This document shows positions 11,913 to 22,900 of a DNA stretch of 64,000 nucleotides, piece after piece. The DNA lies in NCBI RefSeq assembly GCF_040183065.1, contig NC_091120.1:72318708-72382707 (forward strand), given 5' to 3'. The notes below the pieces were generated by a model. It had not been told where the DNA came from. It saw nothing but the letters and a program-made list of their open reading frames with translations, and made no database searches. Source of the DNA: Periplaneta americana. Taxonomy: Eukaryota > Arthropoda > Insecta > Blattodea > Blattidae. A program made the translations under genes and the position numbers. How positions within the stretch are numbered: position 1 is the stretch's first letter; each line of letters begins with the position of its first letter.

Positions 11913-12935
11913 TTCGTTCATAGTTTTTGCCCACGGGCAGGTTCTTCACTGCAAACCCAACATTCTCCAACTTTCTCTCTTTTCCGCCTTCCTCTTGGTC
12001 TCCGCATACAATCCACATATCTTAATGTTGTCTATCATCTGATACCTTCTTCCGCCCCAAAGTTTTCTGCTATTCACCATTCCTTCCACTACATCCTTCA
12101 ATAGGAAGTTTCTTTTTATCCAGTGCACCAGCCCATTTTTTTCTCTTCTTGATCACTTTCAGCATAATTCTTTCTTCACACATTCTTTCTAGCTTCGTTC
12201 CTTACTCTATCTCTCCTTTTCACACGCTGAATTCTTCACCATACCCACATTTATAATGCTTCTAGTCGTTTCCCTTTACTTCGTCGTAATGTCCGTCTTC
12301 TGCCCCATACAATACCACATTCCACATATAGCACTTCACTAGTCTATTCCATAGTTATTTTTTCAGAGGTTCGCAGATGATGTTCCTTTTTATATTAAAA
12401 GCTTCCTTTTGCCATTGTTATCCCCTTTTTGACTTCCTGACAGCAGTTCATATTACTACTTATAATATGCCGAAGTATTTGAAGCTGTCCACTTGTTTCA
12501 CTGCCTCATTTCGAAATCCCAAGTTTACTTTATTTTTCTTCCGATAGCTATGGTCTTTGTCTTATGTGCATTTACCTTCATTCCATACTGGTCACAGCTG
12601 TCATTCAGCTCCAGTAGCATATCCCTTAGCGATATGTCCTCTTCTGCTCACGAAGCCATATCATCAGCAGCGCTTTGCTCTTTTCCTTTCTACTATCACC
12701 CCTCCCATGTTCTAAAAACAGTTATTCACTAAATCCTCCAAGTATATGTTGAATACAGTAGGTGATAAAGGGTATCCTTGTCGTAATTCTCTCCCTATTC
12801 CACTTTCCTCAGGCATTTCTTCTTCTATCCTCACTGTGACATTTTATTGGATATAAACGTTACTTAATAGCCTCCTCTATTTCTAATCCACACCAATTTC
12901 CTTTAGGATCCCCATAAGCATTATGCCCATATAAT
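11913..12935 (-). pseudogene. Non-LTR retrotransposon reverse transcriptase, longer copy of the 2028 family
   Basis: Read leftwards, the RT palm starts near 12935 with GRELRQGYPLSPTVFNIYLE (finger/palm motif) and an EDLVNNCF segment. A ruined region follows where the catalytic F/YADD box should lie. Then come KEAFNIKRNI, ALYGAE-like remnants and the C-terminal RRYQMIDNIKICGLYAETKR block that ends at 11946. Many stops and frame shifts make it inactive. The 3' UTR reads TTTGCCCACGGGCAG in reverse, matching the copies at 2450 and 23325. Three copies of one family in 64 kb point to an abundant insect LINE. Confidence 0.75.
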
Positions 12936-14170
12936 TCCGACTCATTAAATCTGTGATATGCTTAATCAAATACTTGCAGCTAATTAATATGTTTATGCAA
13001 ATACATTTTGTATTTCCATGATTTCAGTACAGCGATATTTCACACCAAGTAACTTCAAATCCCTGAGAACTAACAAATGCTTACACATTCAGAATTTCTA
13101 CTTAATAGTATACGACTGCAATTCAAACTTTGGATCCTCAGGCCCATTCCTCCAAATTGAGAATTGTGAACTAACACCAGACACCAAAAGGAGCGAATGT
13201 AAATGCACTGAAAAAGTAAATTTCACTGTAAATAGAAGACTTAATAACATCACGTAAACTGCACTGGGAAAGCGAGTTGAACATGTACATCCCCAAACTG
13301 CACTAAAGTAAAGATCTTGAAATGTTCTCTCAGACTGTATTTAAGCTTAAAACTACAGTATTTACAACAGTTTATTCTGTGTTTGTTAAACTTTTAAACT
13401 AAGGTATTAATGTTTGGTAAAGGTAAAATACTTATCTTAAACGAATTTAGAGCAATGAATTTTTCCTTATTAATAAATAATAATAAATTTGTCTTAGAAC
13501 GTAGTTCCATCTCTTTTTCTGTATGCGAATTTTTTCCCCCTTGTGTGGATTTCGCTGCAATTGATTTATATGTAAATCTCTGTCTGAGTCTGGCCCACAA
13601 AGTATCACATGCAATGCTGGACAAAAAATTGCCCGTCTAGAATAATTCTAACAAGGTAAGTCCACGGTCTTACAGATATTGATTTTGTTTAAATTTTATG
13701 AGGCCTCTCTATAGTGAAGGAAAAATAATAGTAATAATTATGTCGATAACAACGACCATGGCTACAATTTTCTTATCGGTGCTTGCATTTTCGATCCTGC
13801 CTCCGTCGCCGCCCTCCATATTTATCACTCGCACAAACAGTAAAAGCAATTTTACGTAAATAATACTGCATATTAATGACTTTTACGAAGCATAGATTTA
13901 TTTCAAAAGGTTTTGTACTTTCGTGACTGCTTAGCAATGAAAGTCCAGGAGACGTACTTTCATTGTGGGCGATATTTTTCCAGATTGAGTTGAAGCACCC
14001 AACTGTCCCTCAGCTGTGTCGTAATAATATCTTCTAGCAAAGTATTCCCTATCACGCAACTCAACTTTCCTTTGTAAATAATCCCACAAATAACTTACTT
14101 CTTTTTGACAAATATACTGTCGCATCTTCAGTGCTATTGGTAACAAGTACTTATCTGGGAAAATATTGTT
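12936..14170. other. Spacer, nothing recognised
   Basis: Frames at 13018-13257 and 13394-13640 overlap on both strands and have no domain I recognise. Confidence 0.4.
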
Positions 14171-14396
14171 TTAGTTGGTATATTTTACGATGCTTTATCA
14201 AGTGCTGTGGTCATCTAGCATCCGAGTGGGATGGTGATAATGCGAGCGAAATGAGTTCAGGGTCCAGCGTCAGAAGTTACCCAGCATTTGCTCTAAATGG
14301 GCTGAAGGAAAACCTCCGGAAAAACATCAACCACGTAATTTGTCCAAACCTGGAGTTGAATCAGGGCCAACTCGTTTCACGGTATAGTGGTTAACA
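14171..14396 (-). repeat. tRNA-headed SINE type A, diverged copy
   Basis: Aligns along its length with 23915-24175 and 50192-50433: TTTTACGATGCTTTATCAA, then GGTCCAGCGTCAGAAGTTAC, then CCCAGCATTTGCT, then a degraded tRNA-like head at the right end. The T-rich side is at the left, so the element lies on the minus strand. Confidence 0.7.
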
Positions 14397-14610
14397 CATT
14401 AATTTTAGGATTCATATTTATTACATGTTTTTGCTTTGTTTTCATGAATATTACTACCTCTCAGCATATTGAACGCTCTTTTTGTTTAATGAAAATTACA
14501 TTTAAAACGTATTTCTAAGATATTAATTTTTGGACCTATGTTTATTGTCTTATTTTGACAAAAAAAACTACCACCTCTCAAAATAATGAATGCCCTTTTT
14601 TTCATACTGT
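14397..14610. repeat. Diverged tandem duplication, about 120 bp per unit
   Basis: Two units share ACTACCTCTCAGCATATTGAACG versus ACCACCTCTCAAAATAATGAATG (only key letters compared) and flanking TTT-rich blocks, at about 14400-14490 and 14520-14610. Confidence 0.4.
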
Positions 14611-16193
14611 GTATGTTTCAGTGGTGGTGAAATATTTCAGTTTGAAACTAAACAAATGTTAAATTATCGACATCTGACACGCAATTTGCCGTACGTCATG
14701 TGAACCGCGAGTTAAGTCTTGATAATTTCAACGAGGGCAATGTTTTTGTCTAGCATGGTACATAGTAAAACTGAAAGATGGCTGGCTATGTTCGGATCGC
14801 CCCTTCTAGTTCTTCTCTCTTTCTTCTCCAGTTGCTGTTCTGTCCCGTGTAGACATACTAATGATTTCACATTTAGAACACTGGAATGTACGAGTATCTG
14901 GACTACGTCACAGCTTGAACGAGTGGCGGAAGCTGTACTGTTGTACACACTATAATGAAAACATTAGCCTTATCTATTTAAAATAAGTAATTAAAAAAGT
15001 GTCGGTAGGTTAAGGCATAAATACAGTCCACAACGCATAGTGACTAATAAAAATACATCTGGCATCTGACCTCTATGTATAAACATTGAAAATAGCAAAT
15101 CTCGTGTTTCTCACATGTTCTTCGCAAGTAGGGTCAATGTATTTATATGAGTGATGCCACAGTGTAAAGTCTTACTGTACAAGTATAATAATAATATTCT
15201 TGATTGTTTATTATATTCCCTTTCTCTCTCGTTAGTAACCTTCGCTGGGGGCTCAGAAATCTTGCGCCCACTCTATGAGAGAACAATGAAACACAAACCA
15301 AGGTAAGTACAAAAACACAGTCATTGTGGAAGGGAGTTAAAATAAATGTCAACTTTCCTGTTGGAAAAGAAATCCCGGTTCTCTGCTTGGCTCGTACAGT
15401 AATTAAATTGATAATGAAACTTTTTTATTAGACGGATGCTGTGATAAAAGAAAATAAGGCAATGTAGATTTATATCAGCTTTTACGAGTACCTAGCTTCA
15501 CTGCTATTATAAACTGAACCGTCTGAGGTACGGTTGCAGTAGGGAGAGAATTTTGTTGTATTACTTTTAGCGAGGTTTCACAGGGCAGAGATTTGTAGGA
15601 ATCATAATATATTTTAAATTTTACATGATTTAAATGCTATGGTATATACATAATAAAAATTTTCGCCACTTTTTATTTTCCTTCTTCTCTTTATATACTT
15701 TACAACCTGTCTGCACCAAGACAAAAATCGCTCCACATTTTCTTCGGCCTTCCTGGACTTCTCTTCCCTATATGCATCCCATCTCTTGCAGTCTATTATG
15801 CTATCCGAAATTTATTAACTTTCAAAAGTATGTGGTGATTTTATTGCTCATGACGTTATTTTATATACCATCTTAAAGTGTCGAGCATTACCTGATTTAA
15901 CAAGGAATTGGATTTTTAATGCAACATTCACTTCCGTAACTTCATCGTAAATGTATATATCCACCAGTTTCCTCTTGTACAAGTAGCAGACTCTTCAATA
16001 TTGTAAACATCAGATCTGAGCTGATTTTATGGAATATCTGTTATAGTCTATGAAGTATAATGAATTCCTCCAAATTATATGTTGTCGTATATCCAGTCAG
16101 AAGTACTTTTCCTTCAGATAGCTCTATAACCAGTATTCTGCAGCGTTAGATCCTGAAGGTAAACGCAAACGCGACATGAACGCCATTTCGGGT
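14611..16193. other. Spacer, nothing recognised
   Basis: Frames at 14712-14955 are open on both strands and at 15143-15352 on the minus strand, with no recognisable domain or splice context. I see no gene. Confidence 0.4.
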
Positions 16194-16551
16194 GTGCGGC
16201 TTGTGGCGGGGGTGATTTTGCTTTGCTTTTTCCCCTCTGGAATTAAACCCATCCAAGTTTTGCCAGTCTTATTAAGTACACAGAAGACGCCTTTCTTGGA
16301 AATAACAAAGCCACGTTTTTTTGCAGGCTTCTATGATTTTCACATAACTGTAGGCCTACTTTTCATCGGAGAGGGTCGTAATATACTCCTCTCAAAGAGG
16401 TTCGATTTTCTTGGGCATTGCTCCTGTGAAACACCGTGCACTCTGACTATGAAATCACTCACTACTGGTCTGTCACCTCTCACCACAGTTCAGTTGTAGT
16501 GTGACTCCTGACGCACATGACGTCATTCAAAAGTCGTTTCCAGAGATCGGA
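16194..16551 (+). mobile_element. Half copy of the 8058 foldback element
   Basis: Collinear with 8340-8430 joined to 8823-9081: GCTTTTTCCCCTCTGGAATT, then TTGCCAGTCTTATTAAGTACA, then TTTCTTGGGCATTGCT, ending at CCAGAGATCGGAAAC. It lacks the left arm and the inner palindrome, so it shows the empty site GTACACAGAAG. Confidence 0.75.
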
Positions 16552-17304
16552 AACAAGAAAACTCGTTGCTATGAGATCCCATTTCCTGTGTAATAACTAG
16601 TACCAGAGTATTTAAGATCGAATAGAAGGTAACGATGATATGAGCAATTGAAATTATCTCTTACTTTAGAAAAACCTTGTGCACGTGCGTTCAATTCTGT
16701 TCTAGTTCCCCAATCTCCTTTTGGTTGTACTTCACACAACTCTGTTACATGTTGATTTCTCGCGTAGCCTTGTTTTGTATCGTTAACTAACTGCAAGCTA
16801 CTCATTTCAACAACTTCAATGTTTTGTTTTGATGTTGCAGAAACAGCCCTTATTTCAATTAACTGCACATGCTAATGTTTGCGTTACACCATTACATTTG
16901 TTCACTTTACTCTCCCTTCATAATCATTCGATTTACTAGGTACTCGTATAATGGAGTAAGCATCGTATTATTCTTGTTGCATTAATAACTTGTTGGCTAC
17001 TCTCTTCATTCAAAAGTCCACCATTTGTAATAAAGTAATAATTAGCCTGCATGATATTAATTAAAACTCGTAACTTGCTCTAAAATATTGTTTTGTAGTT
17101 CCAGTTTACACCTCATAGGTTCCTTACTAAGGAATCCTTAGTAATGATATGAGTTTGATTTTAAAAAATATTAATACTCATTTAAAACATGTTACAAATC
17201 TGGTTAAGTTTACACAATATTCACAATAATTAATTGGTCTTCTGAGTCTGTAATGAAGACTATAATTATCATCTGCATACCAGAACAAGCTCATAGTTTT
17301 GTTT
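16552..17304. other. Spacer, nothing recognised
   Basis: The minus frame 16569-16868 (99 residues) shows no domain I know. It has no splice or repeat support, so I leave it uncalled. Confidence 0.4.
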
Positions 17305-17312
17305 GTCATTAT

Positions 17313-19154
17313 TAGTGTTGAGAAATATATGCACTAAGAAACCTAAAATATGCATGTAAATATGCACTAAAATGCCGAAATATGCAGTTATATATGCACT
17401 AAAAGTTCCTAAATCTGCACATTTAAGCACTAAAAACTGAAAAGCTGGCAAACTTACCATAGTATAAAAGCTGATGAAAAACAAAACACTCATAACTCAT
17501 AACCTTGTTAGCTTTCTCATGTTCTCTCTCTTTTATTTTATTGCTGAAACTCATGTTTACAATATCATGCTCTTTCAACTACATTCCTTAATAAATATTT
17601 GTTTTAGTGTTAGAAGAAAATACTGATATTTGACAATTTTTGTAACGAATTTATTTTCTTTCAGGCAATCTATCAAAGTCAGAGAAGTAATCTTGCATCA
17701 TATTGTAGATATGACATGCATAAATATGCACAAAAAATTTCATCGCGGAATATTGGATAGTTTTTTAGTTATGTCGGAAACACTTCATCACTGCACAGTG
17801 AACTGAATTTAAAAAAAAAAAAGTAAATAAGTAAAAAGTAAAGTAAATCGTAAAAATATATTTTTTTCATATAGCAGAAGGACAGTGTTTTGCACATATT
17901 AATTTTAATGTACAAGATACAGTAATGAAGGAAAAAAAATGTTGAATATTTCCAAAAATTTTACTGCTGTAAGCTGTACCTAACCCCTTAAAGAAAAACA
18001 GTCCCTGTAATTACAGCCTTAATGGCTATTGATAATTTAATTGAAACCAATTTTACATAAACAATTAATTTCTCTTTATAAAACATAATTGTGTAAAACT
18101 TTGTGATACAATATTCCTTTTCATATTATCAGGATCCAACTTGTTTCTCCTGTCAGTAAATATAACTTGTACATAGAAAGAGTTCTTTCCATATCACATG
18201 ATGGGAGGGGACAAAACTTATAACCCGGCAATATGGTAGGGTCAACGTCCACATCACTATCGTACCTTTGAAGCACTTTGCTAATTTCCCTCATCTTCTT
18301 TAGCCAATTTTTCTTTGATGACCCCCCACCTTGTTTACCACCAGCTGCATCCACACATTTGATTGCAGCATCAAACACCTTCAAAGCTTCACTAAACTAC
18401 ACGCCCTACGTTTCCAATATCTTGATGCTGCTGGAAAGAATGTAAACATTTGATTTCATACATGGAAGATTATTATGCATACTGGGTGAAGCCATGGCTT
18501 TCTTCGCAATTGCAACACATGCAGCCTCATCGTCAATTGAGTTTAGTACCTGAACGGGTAAGAGTTAATGGCAGAAATAAATTTGAGAGCAGTAAATAAA
18601 TTAAGTATTTCAAAATTAAAATGTCATACCTCTCTTATTTTACAATAATGGTAACTATAAAAAAACAGCAGACTCAAGCGAAGTCCCCTATCTTGTAATG
18701 ACAGGCTCTGGAGGTAGAGGAACATTTGGCAGCATCTGTCTGTATGCGCTTATTCTGGAAGGTGCTTTTAAAAACACTTTTCACAGAGTATATTAAACTG
18801 CTTACATCCGGAAATGAATTCCGAGCCTCCTCTGTAACCCTTTCTTATACTAAGGTTCCGCATTGGATGCTTCTGCTGCATAAAAACTGTCCAGCAAGGC
18901 TAACGTGTCCTTTAACGAGTTACGGTACATGTTTGATCAAAGTCCATAAAACTAAAAAACTGTTTTCGCTACAAAAAGGAAAAAAATAATAAAAACATGC
19001 ACAAAATATGCACTAACGTCCAAAATATGTACATATATGCACTAACAATTATGCGTCAATCACCTTAATTTAACAAGAAACATGTAATGATAATATTTCA
19101 TTAAGATATGCCATTCTGATACAAATATGCATTTGCATATATTTCTCATCACTA
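17313..19154 (-). mobile_element. hAT transposon, decayed, TIR TAGTGTTGAGAAATATATGC
   Basis: The left end TAGTGTTGAGAAATATATGC faces the right end GCATATATTTCTCATCACTA. The 8-bp target copies are GTCATTAT (17305-17312) and GTCATTGT (19155-19162), 7 of 8 identical. Both subterminal regions carry clusters of ATATGCACTAA, probable transposase-binding repeats. A transposase C-terminus lies inside on the minus strand (18121-18560). Confidence 0.85.
18121..18560 (-). pseudogene. hAT transposase C-terminal fragment
   Basis: Reads leftwards from about 18560: LNSIDDEAACVAIAKKAM, then a stop-containing stretch, then FDAAIKCVDAAGGK. It ends with YKFCPLPSCDMERTLSMYKL (18216-18160). That last block matches the hAT dimerisation region, where a (T/P)SCDVERSFSxYK pattern is usual. 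Stops break the frame near 18400. N-terminal BED finger and catalytic core are missing. The element ends at 17313 and 19154 enclose it, so it belongs to this transposon. Confidence 0.7.
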
Positions 19155-19162
19155 GTCATTGT

Positions 19163-19771
19163 GCATACTGGAATTCCTTTAATTTCTCTTAAAATATCAA
19201 TTAAAATACTCGAAATTAATGGACTTAAATAATCTCTTTTCTTATCGGTATTTTGTCAAAAAGAAAAAAAAAAACAAAACAATACTGCCACTTAATAACA
19301 ATATTTATTATGAACATGAAATAATGCTACAGTCCGTGTGGTAAGAGAGAGTGCCTGATATTTAACACGTTCCCTTAAAACAGTGTTGCTAATCTAAGTC
19401 TATGTCACTGTCTTGTCACATAGAGTTCCCATGTATTTCTTGCAAAAGAGCCAGCGATAATTTCTATGACTACCTAAAAAGGTGCAGTGCAAATATTTAT
19501 TCTAATAATAAGCTGTAGGTCTTTGTATTTTTGCTATTGTTGACATTGAAGTATGGAGCAATGAGTGGGGTTGGTTGAAAGCACGCCTTAAAATACAGTC
19601 AGGCTCTTTCTCTTCTCGCACGAACTGTAGTATTGTAATAATACAGCCTTCATATGCTAAGCAATGTGTTTAGTTGAAATAAATATTGCCAACAGCAAAA
19701 AATAAGAATTATACAATAATATGTAAGTTATGACAGACAAGATGAAGTGATATGTTTGATACAGGACTGGC
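19163..19771. other. Upstream flank of the tetraspan gene
   Basis: No promoter motif is convincing. TTTGATACAG at 19755-19764 could be the acceptor of a 5' UTR intron only seven bases before the first ATG, so the true transcription start may lie much further upstream. Confidence 0.35.
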
Positions 19772-19976
19772 ATGCCGCTCATGCTTCGGTGTGTGCCCGA
19801 GACGAACCATTTCCACCTGTGCTGCTTCTGCTCCCTTCCACTACGTGGCAGCACAATCGTCATCGGCTATTTGGCCATGGTCATCAGCGCGTACAGGTGC
19901 TACAGCGATTGGAAACGACTTGTCTCCAACCAACGGGACGCTGCCGCCAGCCCATCTGTCCGGGAGATCGCCAAGG
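19772..19976 (+). CDS. Tetraspan exon 1 (residues 1-68)
   Basis: Starts MPLMLRCVPETNHF, holds the Cys cluster and first membrane span (GSTIVIGYLAMVIS), then a basic YRCYSDWKRL segment. Donor AAGG|GTGAGA, phase 1. The upstream in-frame stop is at 19757-19759. Confidence 0.75.
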
Positions 19977-22900
19977 GTGAGACATTTACACAAGGAATGA
20001 CAGGTCCTGATACAATTTTAGAATGATACCTCTGACTATTTTCATTTTCCCTTCTATCGTCGTCTTAGAATACTTCCCATGTTCTAAGATAAAATGAATG
20101 TTGAATAATAAATATAGACTGCAGTAGAAACTATTTATTACTGTTAATCTTCTATTTCTCCTCCTTTTACCTTTTTATTTACTTCCCATTTTCTTCTCCT
20201 TTTCATTCTCACACACTCCTTGCCCTTCCTTTACCTCCGACCATTTCGTTCTTCACTTCCTCACTCTCTTCTCCCTTCTCGCTCTTCTCTTCACAATTTT
20301 ATCACTTTTCGTTCTCCTCCATACAATCTTGCCCCTTCTCGTTATCCCACTCGTCTCCCTTCTCGTTATTCTCTTCACACTTCTCTCAGTTCTCGTTCTC
20401 CTCTTCACTTTCCTTTTAATTTTCGTTCTTCTCATTAACTCCTTTCCCTTCCTTCTTCTCCTCATCATATTTCCTTCTCGTTCTGTTCCTTCCTACACTG
20501 TTCTCTCTTCTAGTTATTTTTCTCTTCATACTCTTCTTCCTTCTCATTCAACTCCTCACTCTCTTCTCCCTTCTCTTTCTTAGCTTTCTCATACTCTTCT
20601 CTCTTCTCATTCTTCTGCTCCTTTTCTTTTTCCTTCTCATCCTTCTTCTCCTGACTCTCTTTTTGTATCTCATTCTTCTGTTCCTCATTCTCTTTTTCCT
20701 TCCCAATCTTCTGCTCCTCAATCTCTTTTTTCTTCAATCTCATTCTTCTCCACACACTTCTCTTCACACGTTTTCCCTTTTCATCTCATTCAAACCACTT
20801 TTCGTTCTGTTCCTAATCACATTCTTCTCCCCTCTTCACATCCACTCATCTGCCTTATAGTTCTTCAGACTTCTCTTTCCCTCCTCATACTCTTCCCACT
20901 TCTCATTATTTTCCTCTTCCTCGTTCTTAACCTCACTCAACTCATCTCCTTTCTCGTTCTTCACCTCCCCCCTTCTCGGTCTTCTCCCCATCCCACTTCT
21001 CGTTCTTATCCTCTTCACACTCTTGCCCCTTCTCGTTCTTCTATTACACTTCTTGTTGTCGTTATTTTTCTCCTCCCATCCTCTCCCATCTTTTCTCTGT
21101 GCTCCTTTCCCTTTCCTTTCTGGTCACCTCTTTTTTCCTATTTCTTCTTATGTATTTCATTCTTCAATTCTCTTTCCATTATTTGTTTCCTCTCCTCCTC
21201 CTCCTTCTATCCATTATTTGTTTCCTCTCCTCCTCCTCCTATCCATTTTTGTTCTCTTTTTTCCCCTCTCCTTTTCCTTTTCCTCACCCGTCTCCTCCTC
21301 CATTACATTCTCTTCCCTCTCCTCCACATATTTGTCTTCCCTATCCTTCAATCCACTACTCTTCTATTAACTTCCCTTCCCTTTTCTTAACCGCTTTCTT
21401 TCCCTTCTATTTCTCCTCCTTCACATCCTTCTCTTCCTTCTCGTTCTATTTATTTTCCCTTCCACCAAATCTTCCTTTTCCTATTTCTCTTATCCTTTTA
21501 CTGTTCCTCTTTTCCTTTCCTATTTTCTATCCTCCACATCCTTCTTCTCTTTCCTCTCATTCTATTCCTTTTCCCTTCCATTCCATTCCCTTTCCAGCAA
21601 ATCTTCTATTTCATGTTCCTCTTATTCTCTATTCCTTCTATTTCATCTTTTCCATTTCCTTCTTCTCTTTCCTGTCATCCTATTCTTTTTCCCTTCCATT
21701 CCCTTTCCAGCAAATTTTTCATTTCCTGTTCCTCTTATTCTCTTCCTTTTATTTCATCTTTTTCATATCCTTCTTCTCTTACCTCTCATCTTATTCCTTT
21801 TCCCTTCCATTCCCTTTCCAGCAAATCTTCCATTTCCTGTTCGTCTTATTCCTTTTCTCTTCTATTTTCTCTCCTCCACATCCTTCTCTTCCCTCTTTCC
21901 TTTTCATTTATATTCTCTTTTCTCCAAATCTTCCTTTTCGTGTTTCCCTTATTCTCATTTCCTTCTATGTAGTCTTCTCCACATCCTTCTTCTTTTCTCT
22001 CTCCTCCTATTTATTTTCTCTATTATTCCCTCCACATCTTTCCCTTGCCTTCCTTCCCTTTCCTTGCCTCTCATCCTATTTCTTTTCCTTGCTATTCGCC
22101 AACTTCGATATTCTTATTTTATTCTCTTTCCTCCTATTCCCTTTTCCTTCTATTCCTTGTTCCCCAAATTTTCTTCTCTTCCTTTTCCTATCTTTTTCCT
22201 GCCTCCCTCCCCTTTTCGTTATTTCCCAACCCCTATCTCTTACTATTCTCTTTGCTCTCCTTCATCTCATTTCCTCTGTCGGCCTCTCTCTCTCTTTTCG
22301 GTCAATTTTCTACCTTCTTTTTTCCTTCTCCTTCTTCTCTTTTCCTTTGTCTTATTTTTCCTTTACTTGCCCCTTTTCTTATCTTCATTTCCTCTACTCC
22401 TTTGTCTCTTTTCCGTTCCGTTCTATAACGTCTCTTCTTTTCGTATACTTCTGTTCAATTTTCTTCCTCCTCCTCGTACTCTTTTTTTTTTTCTTATATT
22501 TCCTTTTCATCTCCTCTTCCCCTTTTTTCCACTTCCCCTAAGGCGCCCTTAGCCTTACCACTTGATATTTAAGTCGGTCCGTTTACAGCTCCATTTTACG
22601 TTTATGCATGTGAATTACAATGAACCCAGGGAAAATTATAAACGTGCATATCGCTACTCGATTAATTTACTTTAAGTTCTTAGGAGCCAATGGACTGTTC
22701 CCTACACTTTTGGAACTAACTCCATTCAATCCAGTACATTGCCACGATAATAATTTTTCTATGGTACCGGTACCTTGAATGGCACTATCTTGACTAACAG
22801 CTGTCTTTTCTGGTGAAAATGGACTATTAGTATTCTTATCATACTTACAGCCCCCTTACTAATAAAATAGTAGCCGGAAGGCTCGGTTGGAAGAGCACCT

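Noticed and set aside
13018..13640. Host exons in frames of 60-80 residues
   Set aside because: Open on both strands, AT-rich codons, no splice pattern and no recognised domain.
16569..16868. 99-residue minus-strand frame
   Set aside because: No domain or homolog known to me and no repeat or splice support; not enough to call a gene.
21099..22541. 480-residue open frame
   Set aside because: Made only of Phe, Ser, Leu, Pro and similar residues because the strand is nearly all C and T; other frames are open too. It is a product of the pyrimidine tract.
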